NCBI GenBank assembly: GCA_022606425.2
Contig: JAHDVF020000667.1
Coordinates: forward strand, 62,001-126,000
Length of the DNA stretch: 64,000 bases
Source of the DNA: Lepidostoma basale
Lineage: Eukaryota > Arthropoda > Insecta > Trichoptera > Lepidostomatidae
Direction: 5' to 3'
Position 1 is the first letter of the stretch; every line of letters begins with the position of its first letter. Shown piece by piece: positions 41,761 to 51,352 of this stretch. A model generated the notes under the pieces. The model made no database searches. It was not told the DNA's origin and saw only the letters and a list, made by a program, of their open reading frames with translations. The position numbers and the translations under genes were made by a program.

Positions 41761-42060
41761 TAAATAAACAACAAACCATCACGCTATTGTATCCCCGTAG
41801 GGAAGGCAGAAATAATGGATAGTCACACTACTCCTTTTGACACACCTCTCTAGCTTCCTCCACATTCATACACCCACATCGATTTCTCCGATGCCTCACT
41901 TGGCCGACATCTATATTTTTTAATAGTTTTCCTCGGTCTTCCTCTATTTTAAGTTCCGTTTTCATAGTTTAGGTGTATTTTTTACCATTCTTTCTTAATT
42001 CATTATTTGCGTGCGTCCGAATCATTACCTCATCCTTATGAACAGAATATGATGTATTGT
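41761..42060 (-). mobile_element. L-TTAG LINE 3' end, inverted duplicate of 38255-38540
   Basis: It shares with 38255-38540 the odd tail, the CATCACGCTATTGTATCCCC change and the FRAMESHIFTED GRPRKT region, so the two copies come from one insertion. Confidence 0.85.
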
Positions 42061-42649
42061 GAATCTATGAACAGAATAATAAAAGGATCATTAAAAAACA
42101 ACTTTAAAAAATCAAAATCGTTTAATAGTTTATACACATAAAAACGTCTATTTTATAGAACTTTTATTATGGTTCATGGGAATGGTGTATGGTATTTCGC
42201 CTTTATCAGGCATTATGTTGTGTATTAGATTGCAAGACAGAGTCAGAAATGAAGACATACGAGTCTGGTCAAAAGTCTCCGACTTTATCAAGTACTCGTA
42301 TAATGTTAACAGTAACATTATACAATTAACCTAAAAAATTCCTAGTGTTTCAGCTGTAAATTTAAATGTCACTGTCTGTCATTGTGAATTTTTACTCAAA
42401 AATTCCTAGAAAATTCAGTTGTAATGTTACTGTTTATTATTATGTATTGAACCTCAAAAATTCCTAGTAATTCAGTTGAAAATTTACTTAACACTCATCA
42501 TTAGTTCTAAGAAAAACCTTAAAATTGTTTTATTTAACAACTCAAAATTTTTCATTATATATTTCCAATATAATTTATATAAATTAAATCCAAGTAAAAC
42601 CACTAAAGAATCGTGTTTATTATTATAATTGTTTTTTAAATCCATTGAG
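42061..42649. other. Spacer with small scraps
   Basis: 42160-42200 holds a decayed M-type centre (GGAATGGTGTATGGTATTTC, GCC). 42233-42290 encodes LQDRVRNEDIRVWSKVSDFI, a LINE scrap. The rest is AT-rich, with a repeated AAAAATTCCTAG(T/A) word near 42330-42480. Confidence 0.4.
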
Positions 42650-43020
42650 TTGAGCTGCTTTCCTCTTGCTTTTTAAACCATGATGGCGCAGTTTCTAATG
42701 CTGATTCATGACTGATCGTTCTCTTTCATCATCATCTTCATCTCCACTTTCTTTTTGTACCTTGATAACAATTTGTTCATCGTTCAATATTTGGAAACCT
42801 GGGTCATCCTCACTTTCCAACCATGTTTGTGCATCTTCCATGTCACAATCATCAAAACCAGCAATTTGGAGGAAAAACCCACTTATCACTTTTTCCAGGT
42901 CTTCCTCAAGAGTTTCAGTAGTTTTTAACAATCTCTTCATTTCGTCCAATCAATTTATTCCAGGCCTTTCGAAGATTCTCTGGCGTTAAAGTGTTCTATC
43001 CATCGGATAACATGTAACAG
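42650..43020 (-). pseudogene. Tigger/pogo-type transposase C-terminal relic
   Basis: The minus strand reads KAWNKLIGRNEE, a frameshift, then EDLEKVISGFFLQIAGFD, DAQTWLESEDDPGFQILNDE QIV, acidic DEDDDERE, then a second shift before SWFKKQEESSSTQW. The order (AW..L, EWL/TWLE...DDPG.Q.L.DE.IV, acidic stretch, QQEE-like end) is that of Tigger/jerky-group transposases. The DDE catalytic core is absent. Confidence 0.7.
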
Positions 43021-43029
43021 CAATCCTTA

Positions 43030-43250
43030 AGATAAAAAACGCCAGTTTTCTAGAAGTTTTATTATATTTTATGGGAATGACATGTTTCGCCCTTCTAAGG
43101 CATTATCAAATGTGACGAAATTTCAGCTCGTTGTTGTTCATATACACTAGTAAATGGAGCAGAATATGGTTATTTGATATTGTCTTAGAAGGGCGAAACA
43201 TGTCATCCCATAAAATAAAATAAAACTTCTAGAAAAATGACGTTTCCATT
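43030..43250. repeat. Foldback family M, both arms
   Basis: TTTTCTAGAAGTTTTATTAT ATTTTATGGGAATGACATGT TTCGCC (43045-43092) and its complement (43190-43235) face each other. Each side keeps GCC...GGC-GAAA-CATG-TC, with the CTGANGA part changed to TGATAA or lost. Confidence 0.75.
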
Positions 43251-43754
43251 TGTATTAATTATCATTGTTCATGAAACAATAAAGAAAGTTTTTTGGTTTA
43301 TCATCTCGGCTTGTCCGGATAATTAATGTTCCGGTAAACTGACGTCCTTTTACTTGTCGTCCTTTTACTCAACGACTGTACTTTTAAAATTTATAAGTTT
43401 TACAAAGTTTTTCAAAAATATAATAAACGCGTATTTACAAACCCATCCCTCTTTTGAAATCCGAAGCATATTTTCTAGGGAGAGTAAACGGTCGGAAAGA
43501 AAGAAAAAAAGTCGAAACAAAGGGCTTCTTTGTACAGCATTAAAGCAGAGAAACAGTCGCCGACGTTTGTACAAAACCAAGAGCGCTCTGAGAAGAAGTT
43601 CATAATTGAAACCGGATAATTTTACTTGAGTTCTGAATCCAAGTTCGTAACTGCGACACAAATCGTTGCTTAAGTATTTGTCACAAGGAAATGATGAAAA
43701 CGGAGATTTGAACAAATGCCCAAGGTAGACGATAAAATTGTAATTCTTTATTTT
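43251..43754. other. Spacer
   Basis: 43354-43605 (+) and 43790-43365 (-) are open but overlapping frames in opposite strands with no domain. Neither is called. Confidence 0.35.
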
Positions 43755-43960
43755 TTTAATAGATCTGACGATGTGTGGCAGAGAAATCATGTCTCCTGTG
43801 ATGGTGAGGTCCAGCTGTCTCTAAGGCGGTCTTCCAGGTGGACGGCGTCCGAAGAGGATGTCGTAAGCGGCTGAATATGTGAGTCTGTCACTATGCATTC
43901 TGGCTACATGGTCCCCGTAGTATCTTCCTATGTGTCTACTCCTATATTTTTTTAAATAAA
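43755..43960 (-). mobile_element. (GAA)-type LINE C-terminal fragment
   Basis: HIGRYYGDHVARMHSDRLTY SAAYDILF, GRRPPGRPP. Same segment as 30850-31065. Tail replaced. Confidence 0.75.
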
Positions 43961-44019
43961 CAGATATTTGCATATGGAAGTGCGGGACATAAAAGAAAAT
44001 ATAATGTAGATTAAATCAA

Positions 44020-44535
44020 ATGAGATCAAATCGAATCTGTATTTTTTTTTTAAAAGACGTTAAAAGAAATTACAAACGATAATTATAGTTTAAGGTGTCT
44101 ATTGAGAACAGGTAAAACATTAAATACATATAAAACCAGGAACGCATGAGAGATTGTTCGACATTAGGAATACATAATACTCTCCAAAGTCAAGAGTATT
44201 TGTCTTCTGAACTTACTTTCACGAATATGAAAAACGTCGATCTCCGAAGCGATCATGTTCAGCAGTTTGATTGCTCTCCCCGCCCGCATCAACAGAGGCA
44301 GGTTGGTTCTGCTTGCTGGGAGATAAAACAGTCTGTGCTGACGCTGTCGAAAATTACTATCTGGATTATAAAGATTGATAGCCTGCAAGATAACAGAGTT
44401 CTCAATGAATCCCCTGATAAGTCTGAAGAAATGGGTACCCATCTCATCTTATCTGCAAACTATTGGTCCCCAGCATGCCCAAGAGGAATGAAGTGGGAAA
44501 AAACCACGGATAGCTACCAAACTCCTTCATGTAGA
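44020..44535 (-). mobile_element. (TGATT)n LINE C-terminus
   Basis: The open minus frame 44442-44164 reads MGTHFFRLIRGFIENSVILQ, RQRQHRLFYLPASRTNLPLL and LLNMIASEIDVFHIRESKFR. Tail AATCGA/TTTGATCTCATTTGATTTAATC is degraded. Confidence 0.88.
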
Positions 44536-44544
44536 GATTGTGGC

Positions 44545-45060
44545 CTGGCATCCCGTTGTGTTTCTTCTTCTTCATTATTCTTCAAGTGCCCTGTCGGGTC
44601 CCCCCAACCGTTGGCGATCACCTCGGCAAACCTGTCCCTGTCCTGCGCCGCACGGAACAGCTTCTCTACACTTCGGATGCCGATCCACTCGCTCACGTTC
44701 CGCAGGAGGATATCTGTCTCCTACCGGGCTCTCGGCGTCCCTCAATTTTCCCCTCCAATATCAGTTGGAGAAGGTGGTACTTTTCTTCACGCAATACATG
44801 ACCCAGATAAGAAATTTTCCGAACCGTGAATAGCTCTATGTCAACTCTAGCTCGCCTCAGGACTTCGGTATTGATGAGCATGTCTGTCCAGGGAATTCTG
44901 AACATTCGGCGATAGATTCCAAATGCTTCCAGTCTGTTCATTGAGTTAACTTTTAAGGGCCACGTTTCACATCCATACAATAAAACAGACCACACATAGC
45001 ATTTGATCATTATAACCAAAGTATTAACCTCCAGCAAACCCAGACTTTCTGTAAATCAGA
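44545..45060 (-). mobile_element. LINE C-terminus (GWGDPTGHLK type)
   Basis: The minus strand reads IIKCYVWSVLLYGCETWPLK, NRLEAFGIYRRMFRIPWTDM, VRKISYLGHVLREEKYHLLQ, GRREPGRR, a frameshift, then EKLFRAAQDRDRFAEVIANG WGDPTGHLK and a GAA-rich end. A shorter copy is 14300-14432. Confidence 0.85.
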
Positions 45061-45209
45061 GCCACATTTCAAATTTTCCAGTCTGTTCATTGAGTTGACT
45101 TTGTGTTTGCGTAAATTAAATGTATGTCCCGGATGGACGGGGGCAGGCCTAGGAAGTTTACGAGCGAGGCAGACGAAAGGGCGCCGCTGCGTCCTCGGTC
45201 TGTATTGGG
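45061..45209. other. Unassigned GC-rich stretch
   Basis: GGATGGACGGGGGCAGGCCT, GACGAAAGGGCGCCGCTGCG; unlike its neighbours. It starts with a repeat of the LINE words CCAGTCTGTTCATTGAGTT found at 44930. Confidence 0.3.
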
Positions 45210-45760
45210 AACCCTTCTGTGAATCTACTTCACCGAACGATATCCTCTATTTCGCAAGTTTTTTCTTATGTCTCCGTCACGGACACGATCTCTGATAGTT
45301 TTTCCAGTAATAGATCGTACGTAAGACCTTCATCTCAGATATTCTTAGCACACCATTTGTTCGTAGAGTGTCGGCTCGCGTCTCTACAGCACACGACATC
45401 ATAGGCCGCACGCATATCTTATAAATTCTGACATTGCTGGCGATACGCATGTGCTTGTTCTTCCATATCATATTCTTTAGAAACCCTGACACGGCAGAGG
45501 CTTTATTGACTTATTCGGCAGAAGCTTATTGAAAGGATATTATGACTGGAGATCTCTACTCCTAAATATCTGAATTTCGTGTATCCTTTTTTAATTTCAC
45601 TTGTCAAATCTGCCAAAAATTTCTTCCTTTTTTCGTCATACAGTATTCTTATTTCTATGGCATTTATCCTACTTTCATCATTCTTCTGCCTTCCATACAT
45701 AAGTGTTAGCACTAGTAGTACATTATGAACTGCTATCATTTGCTGTTGTTTCTTTTTATT
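45210..45760 (-). mobile_element. LINE C-terminal mosaic, (GAA)-type and L-TTAG-like
   Basis: 45492-45277 (minus) reads MSGFLKNMIWKNKHMRIASN VRIYKICVRPMMSCAVETRA, the intact-LINE segment. 45739-45503 (minus) joins MIAVHNVLLVLTLMYGRQKN, an L-TTAG-like piece, to ...EIKKGYTKFRYLGVEISSHN. It is a chimera of two families by nesting. Confidence 0.75.
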
Positions 45761-46310
45761 CTTTTTTATGTATCATGTATCGTTTTCCCGCACATTCTTC
45801 TCGGTAATCTTATTTCAAAATAATTTATCAATAATTATTTAAAATCAACACTTATCAAAGGAAACAGATAAAGAGTACCAATATGTACTAAATACGGTAT
45901 TAACTTTATTAAAAGCATAACATTTGAGATAAAATAATTGAAAAGATACGTCTTTTCCAGAAGAAAAATACTTCAAAATATTATTACGACTTCACGACAA
46001 TTCGTGTTGACAAAATAAAAAACTGCCCTAACTTCCCCTCCCTTTGGGGATGAATCAGTTGCGTATCCACCCCCGTCTCCCCCCCCCCATTTTCCGAACT
46101 GTATACAGAGGGGTGTACTGGGACTAGGGATGCTTGGGAGATGCGAGGCGTCCCGGCGCCGCTACACGCGCCTGGACGTCGCGACGCCAATCTACACGAT
46201 GATTAGAAAATTCAGTTTTATTTTTACATTTTTTTAATTTGTATTTTATTGTTATATTTGCATTTCATTAGATAAACAAAGAATTTTACTGAAATCTGTT
46301 CATTTTAAAT
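45761..46310. other. Spacer with GC-rich patch
   Basis: 46010-46200 is GC-rich, contains a C10 run at about 46078 and CCGGCGCCGCTACACGCGCC. It is not repeated here and may be host DNA. No convincing ORF (a 68-codon minus frame has no domain). Confidence 0.35.
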
Positions 46311-46430
46311 AATAATGAAATAAAACGATGATTTTTTTAAAGAACTACGTCCACTTTAGTTTTCGTTTACAGTAACCGATTTCACCAGGCTCGCTGGTAT
46401 CAACAGACTAATGACATTGTTATTTCCTTC
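46311..46430 (-). repeat. Family I terminus
   Basis: AATGAAATAAAACGATGATT, CGTCCACTTTAGTTTTCGTT and ACCGATTTCACCAGGCTCGC TGG match 58500-58600 and 38560-38640. The core is decayed. Confidence 0.55.
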
Positions 46431-46519
46431 TTTTTTATTTGGATAATCCAGGGGGGGGGGGGTACATAAAATTATACACAAAAATAATAATTAATTGTTA
46501 ATTTATTAAAAGCTAAGGC

Positions 46520-46640
46520 ATTAACACTGTGGAATTCCATAGTAATACACTTTGAAAATTGAAAATAATGTTGTTGTTTTATATACGGATACCACCATCT
46601 TCAGGTGTAAATATATGTTTAATAAAAACTTAACAATAAA
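46520..46640 (-). repeat. Family H terminus, partial
   Basis: GGAATTCCATAGTAATACAC and ACCACCATCTTCAGGTGTAA match 20910-21006, but GAAAC and part of stem II are deleted. Confidence 0.55.
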
Positions 46641-46756
46641 ATAATTCATTCTTCATATACTCGTATAGCACTCACTTTGTGGATAGACATTTTAAATAAT
46701 TATATAAATAAAATAACTTTGTATTTAACCACGGTAGGGTTATTATATTGATGCCA

Positions 46757-46788
46757 ACTAGTTTCGCTTGGACCCAAGCTCCATCAGG
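46757..46788 (-). ncRNA. Hammerhead-like core, family E, left
   Basis: The minus strand reads CTGATGG, A, GCTTGG-GT-CCAAGC, GAAA, CTAG, TT. The last core A is G here. It is otherwise identical to the right core. Confidence 0.45.
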
Positions 46789-46822
46789 GCAGTATAATAA
46801 CTATATAAGTTATTATACTGCC

Positions 46823-46854
46823 CTGATGAAGCTTGGGTCCAAGCGAAACTAGTT
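46823..46854 (+). ncRNA. Hammerhead-like core, family E, right
   Basis: CTGATGA, A, stem II GCTTGG-GT-CCAAGC (perfect 6 bp), GAAA, CTAG (self-complementary), TT. GCC upstream and GGC downstream could close stem I (CTGCC.../...GGCATC). One of the best sites in the window. Confidence 0.55.
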
Positions 46855-46885
46855 GGCATCAATTTAATAACAATAAATACAAAGT

Positions 46886-47250
46886 ATAAATATATAATAA
46901 AAAACCTAACAAAGAATGACATGTATTACAAAATTTACTGAATTGAAATATTCCTATTAAAGTAATTTTATATTGTGTTTTTTTAAGTATGGTGGATTTT
47001 AAATAGATCAAAGCTGGCAATAATGACATGGTTTTAAAAACATTAATATCATTAAATAAAATAATAATACACTATTTAATAATTTGTATTAATACCACAT
47101 TATTTATTTATTACAATAAAGTGATGTTAATACAAATTACTAAATAGTGTAATATTATTTTATTTAATAATGTCACACCACAAATTAATTGCTTCATACG
47201 AAAATTTAAATACTATCATTATTTTTATATTAAAGGTTGTGGTTTTTATT
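46886..47250. other. AT-rich spacer with a palindrome
   Basis: 47050-47170: AATAAAATAATAATACACTA TTTAATAATTTGTATTAA and its complement form ~50-bp arms around a short centre. Non-coding. Confidence 0.6.
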
Positions 47251-47254
47251 TTGT

Positions 47255-47405
47255 GAAACTCGTATTGGGAGATGCCTATTGTTGGCGATGAGATTCGCGG
47301 GGGCGAAAAGAGAAGGATGGGAGTGCCGCACCGGTTTACGTGTTGCAGTCCATTCTTTCTGCCTACCCTTTCGGGAAGACGGCGTGATGGTTAGTTAGTT
47401 AGTAG
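47255..47405 (+). mobile_element. Hitchhiker element with L-TTAG 3' end, short copy
   Basis: GGGAGATGCCTATTGTTGGC, GGCGAAAAGAGAAGGATGGG, then the L-TTAG end TTGCAGTCCATTCTTTCTGC ... GGCGTGATGGTTAGTTAGTT. This plus-sense copy is truncated in the head and supports the element's boundaries. Confidence 0.75.
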
Positions 47406-47544
47406 TTCGTATTTTAAATTATAAGAAAATTTTATCGGTTTTACAGATTTTTTTTATTAATCACCGTTTTATGTTTTATGTAAATACACAAGGATTCAAA
47501 ATTATTTTTACTTAAATGTTTTAATTTTTTTTTAATTAAACACT

Positions 47545-48645
47545 TTGTATGAATCCACTTTATATTGAGTAAGGAGCGCCAACCGGTTTCATTCTGTAAC
47601 TAGCTTCATCAGGGCTACACACAAACAGTTTGTATATGAGGGTATTAGTTGCAAACTTGGCAAACTCCATCATTAGATGTTTTGAGTAAATCGCAAAAAA
47701 CTGATACGCTAATAAAATGCGTTTTTTTACGATATTTATTTTTTTCATCTCAACCAGTTAGTAATCAGTCATGAATTAGCAATTTTAAAAGTAATCAGTC
47801 ATGAAATAATCATCATTATGTTGATAATTAAAGTAGAATAATGAATTTCATTTTGGAGTTTGCCAGCTTTGCAACACTCAAGTGGAGGTTGCCATGTTTG
47901 CAACAAACCCTATATTTTAATAGCAAAATTCTTCAGAATGAAGCCGAATTTGAAACTGAAAATCAATAAAAATTGTGTGTAAATGTATTATGAATAAGAT
48001 CCAATTCATATCTCACTTTTGATTGTTGGTGGAGTTTGCCGGGTTTGCAAATAATACCCTCATATATGGTAATACTCCTCATAAATAATATAAATAACTG
48101 AGAATACTCCTCATCAAGACCTATGTATGGAGTGTCTTGATGTACGGCTGCGAGACATGGTGCCTATCCGAAAGGGATAAGCGGAGACTAGAGGCTTTTG
48201 AGATGTGGTCCTATAGAAGACTCTTTGGAATTTCCTGGAGAAACCACATCACGAATGAGGAAGTTCTTCAAGGAATCGAAGGAGGAAGGCACCTGCTCAG
48301 GACCTTGTCCGAAAGGCGTGCAAGATGGATCGACCATGTAATACGTCAAGAAGGTCTCTTGCATGCCATAATGGAGGGTATGATCGAGGGGACAAACTCT
48401 AGGGGACGCCCACGCCGAGAGTACCTGGAGGACCTGTTGGTGGACGTACGCTGCTCATCATATGCAGATCTCAAAAGAGCCGCACAAGACAGGGAAAAAT
48501 GGAAGAGAATAATGGAGGAAATTGCTGCAAACCAATCCCAGGATTGAAACCAGAGAAGAAGATATGGTAGCCCTGAGGAAGCTCGTTACAAAGTGAAACA
48601 GATTGGCGCTCCTTACTCACAAAATAAAGTGGTTTTATACTAAGT
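47545..48645. repeat. Family B foldback, expanded, with LINE insert
   Basis: Left end AACACTTTGTATGAATCCAC...GGAGCGCCAACCGGTTTCA, right end TGAAACAGATTGGCGCTCCT ... GTGGTTTTATACTAAGTGTT. Minus-strand core at 47612-47583 is CTGATGA, A, GCTA-GTTACA-GAAT, GAAA, CCGG, TT; plus core at 48573 is CTGAGGA...GTGAAACAGATT. Between lie ~480 bp of AT-rich sequence and a LINE end. Confidence 0.7.
48110..48560 (+). mobile_element. LINE C-terminus (RGRPRREYLEDL type)
   Basis: The open frame 48137-48547 reads MMYGCETWCLSERDKRRLEA, MWSYRRLFGISWRNHITNEE, RARWIDHVIRQEGLLHAIME, RGRPRREYLEDLLVDVRCSS and IMEEIAANQSQD*. Undamaged over 136 codons. Sister: 61600-61920 (-). Confidence 0.88.
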
Positions 48646-49075
48646 GTTTAATTCAATTTTTAAATATGTCAAACCACTAAGTATTGCCATCTTACCAAAT
48701 ATTTTTTTAATCACAAATCTACGACCACCCTTCAAATCTCTCGCAAAATATTGTTTCACGTAATCACCCCTTGCCGGGGGTAGTTTTTCCCCGCTTTACT
48801 ATTTTAACTTTGTACGCAACCAACTGCGCTACTTTTATGGATCTGCAGCATTTATGGTCCCCGTTATCCCACTTAACGTTGCGCTAACGGAACACGGACT
48901 AACGCAAGATACGTGATGTTGCTTCCAGTTCGTAGTTATTGTTCTTACTATATTGTTATGCTCCCATCTCCCCTGCTAGCTAGCTTTATTACTTCTTTTA
49001 TTGTTTATTAAAAGTGCTGATTAATTTTCAAGAATTAACAACATTTATTTGTGAAATGTTTAGTTATCTCTGTAT
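48646..49075. other. Spacer with unique stretch
   Basis: 48760-48960 is GC-richer and non-repetitive here. No gene supported. Confidence 0.4.
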
Positions 49076-49560
49076 ACGAATCCTGGATTTTCACCTGTGG
49101 GTGGTTAATTTAAATTTTTAATTGTATCTCAATAGAGACGAAGAAACAAACTGGAAACTGAATATGGATGATCAAGGTGTTTACAGGACTTATGACCTAT
49201 CATTGGTTGGGTTAAGCGCACGCTTTATGTAATTACAACATTCCCCATTCCACCATTGTTATTATGATCATGCATGATACATTTTTTGGAAGTTGTATAT
49301 ATACTCCAAATCCATACCTATCTTCACGTGTCAGTTCCAGTTAGCCATCTATGTAGATTTGATTGTACTAATTAATTTTTTAAGATTAATCTATACAATC
49401 CACCCACTAACGCCATCTATGAAGAATGATTGTTTAGCATTTAGCAAACTACTTTATTAACACAATGCGAAGAGGCTACCGCCTCCATATTCAGTTTCCA
49501 GTTTGTTTCTTCGTCTCTATTGAGATACAATTAAAAATTTAAATTAACAACATTGTTTGA
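49076..49560. mobile_element. Long-TIR MITE
   Basis: TTTTTAATTGTATCTCAATA GAGACGAAGAAACAAACTGG (49114 on) and its complement (to 49544) are near-perfect arms; even AAATTTTTAATTG outside is mirrored. The centre includes ACGCCATCTATGAAGA and TTATGACCTATCATTGGTTG. Confidence 0.85.
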
Positions 49561-49589
49561 TAATTAATACAAATGAAAACCTCTGTTTT

Positions 49590-49645
49590 CTAGACGTTTT
49601 ATTATCATTTATGGGAATGACATGTTTCTCCTTTCTAAAGCATTA
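49590..49645 (-). repeat. Foldback family M, single arm
   Basis: TTCTAGACGTTTTATTATCA, GGGAATGACATGTTTCTCC. One arm only. Confidence 0.6.
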
Positions 49646-49800
49646 TCAAAGTCTGACTGTTTTCAATAAAACTTATAATGTTTCCAATCATTAATATTTT
49701 AATTTAACTAACTAACTAACTAACTAACTATTACGCCGTTTCCCCGGAGGGGTAGCAGAGAGGATGGATCGCCACATTTTTCTATCCTGACATAAGTCTC

Positions 49801-50174
49801 GACATAAGTCGAATGAAAATATAAGAAGTGAATGCGGTGCGAATGATGGTGTCATGAACAAAATAATGAAAGGATCATTAAGATGGTTTGGACATATGGA
49901 AAGAATGAATGAAGAAAGAATGGTAAAAAAATTATATGTTAATGATGTAAATGGTACCAGAAATAGAGGTAGACCGAGGAAAACGTGGCACGATCAAATA
50001 AATCAAATATTGAATGTCGGCCATGTGAGGAGTCAGAGAAATCGACGCGCGTGCATGACACGATGTATGAATGTTGAGGAAGCGAGAGAAATATGTCAGG
50101 AAAGAAAGGTGTGGCAGTCCATTCTTTCTGCCTACCCCTTCGGGGAGACGGCGTGATGGTTAGTTAGTTAGTTA
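49801..50174 (+). mobile_element. L-TTAG LINE, subfamily A, nested insertion with 12-bp TSD
   Basis: GACATAAGTCTC is at 49789-49800 and 50175-50186. The insert opens with an extra GACATAAGTC, then SNENIRSECGANDGVMNKIM, GSLRWFGHMERMNEERMV, GRPRKTWHDQINQILNVGH and ILSAYPFGETA*, then (TTAG)n. The open frame 49854-50156 is undamaged. The short 5' filler may derive from the end joining. Confidence 0.93.
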
Positions 50175-50385
50175 GACATAAGTCTCACTCCTCTTCTACA
50201 TCGTGACATGCATGCTCATCGATAATTCTTACTTCGAACATGGCCTTCTTTCAGTAAATGATGAATTTGATCATGCCATGTCTTTCTTGGCCTACCTCGA
50301 CTTCTTTTTCCATTCGCACTATTTTTTTATGTATTTTAACCATACTTCCTTCATCCAATAATTTTTTTATCACGCATTCATCCGC

Positions 50386-50891
50386 AGAAGTAAGGTCACA
50401 GGTGGATAGGGCTGCAGCAGTTGCAGGCTGCCTGAAAGATGTCATATGGAGAAACAGGGACATGAGGACTGACAGCAAGGTACGCATCTACAAGACCTGT
50501 GTGCGACCAATCCTCACATATGGCATTGAATCGAGGGCAGATACTGTCAAGACAAAGAGCATGCTCAGGACAACCGAGATAAAAACGCTCCGCGCTATAG
50601 CTGGCAAGACCCTACGTGATCGAGTTAGGAATACAGCAATCCGAGAAATCTGCGAGGTCGAAAATGTGGTCAGATGGGGACGTCAAAGACGGCGATACTG
50701 GCATGAACACGTAGAAAGGATGAGCTCAAATAGAATACCACACATAGCTCTCCATGGAACGCCAAACGGACAACGCCGACCAGGAAGACCCCCGAAACGG
50801 TGGAGAGAAAGCTGGAGTTCAGCATCTCAAGAGGACCCGCCTGAAATAACAGACTCCTGAGTCTACAAAAAGGGAAGAAGAAGAAGAAGAA
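50386..50891 (+). mobile_element. Recent 5'-truncated copy of the intact LINE, 12-bp TSD
   Basis: It equals 8347-8853 except for two G-to-A changes that I can see (50581, M to I; 50663, D to N). GCATTCATCCGC flanks it (50374-50385, 50892-50903). It keeps the C-terminal stop and (GAA)n tail. The open frame 50258-50860 merely joins host sequence to it. Confidence 0.95.
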
Positions 50892-50999
50892 GCATTCATC
50901 CGCCTTACATTCCTTTCTTACTTCATCATTAGATATTCTATCATAAATCGTTTTTCCGCAAATTCTTCTTAGTGACCTCATTTCTACGGCATTAATAAT

Positions 51000-51352
51000 A
51001 ATTAATAATTATAATAATTAATAATTTAATCCGGATAATCTCATGATTTTACTGAAATCCCTTGATGGAAGTTCTTTTTAAATAGTAATTAAATGAAACG
51101 AGTTTTTTTTTACTAACTACTTCCCCTTTTTTATGGAGTTTTTCACCTTTATTAATTATCGAATATGCAAGAAAGGTCATACATGTCATTACCATAAATT
51201 TGAATAAATCTTATGAATACGGATGAAAACTTAGATTTTATAGAAGTTTTATTATATTTTATGTGAAATACATGTTTCGCCTGTACATGCACTATTTGAG
51301 AATTCTTTGGACAGGCGAAACATGTCATTCACATAAAATATAATAAAACGGT
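51000..51352. repeat. Foldback family M around a hammerhead-like centre
   Basis: 51235-51275 (GAAGTTTTATTATATTTTAT) and 51313-51350 (complement, GGCGAAACATGTCATTCACA) face each other over TGCACTATTTGAGAATTCTT. The left flank has an I-type word (AGTAATTAAATGAAACGAG). The right arm ends where L-TTAG starts. Confidence 0.65.

Larger units (their letters stand above)
46720..46885. repeat. Family E palindrome with two mirrored hammerhead-like cores
   Basis: The sequence ATGCCAACTAGTTTCGCTTG (46751) ... GCAGTATAATAACTATATAAG... returns as CAAGCGAAACTAGTTGGCAT. Arms of ~55 bp and a ~15-bp loop. Each arm carries one complete core. Confidence 0.9.
49715..50990 (-). mobile_element. L-TTAG LINE, subfamily B, split twice
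   Basis: The tail (CTAACTAACTAACTATTACG CCG) starts at 49715. The coding end resumes at 50180-50385 (CTTCTACATCGTGACATG..., TCGACTTCTTTTTCCATTCG) and again at 50892-50990 (RKNDYRISNDEVRKECKADE). It is the host of two later insertions, each with its own duplication. Confidence 0.88.

Noticed and set aside
43354..43790. Two overlapping opposite open frames
   Set aside because: Mutually exclusive, short and without motifs.
45984..46190. Open frame of 68 codons (minus)
   Set aside because: It comes from a GC-rich patch with a homopolymer and shows no domain.
50258..50860. A 200-codon fusion ORF
   Set aside because: It joins antisense L-TTAG sequence to the inserted LINE end by chance; the TSD marks the junction.
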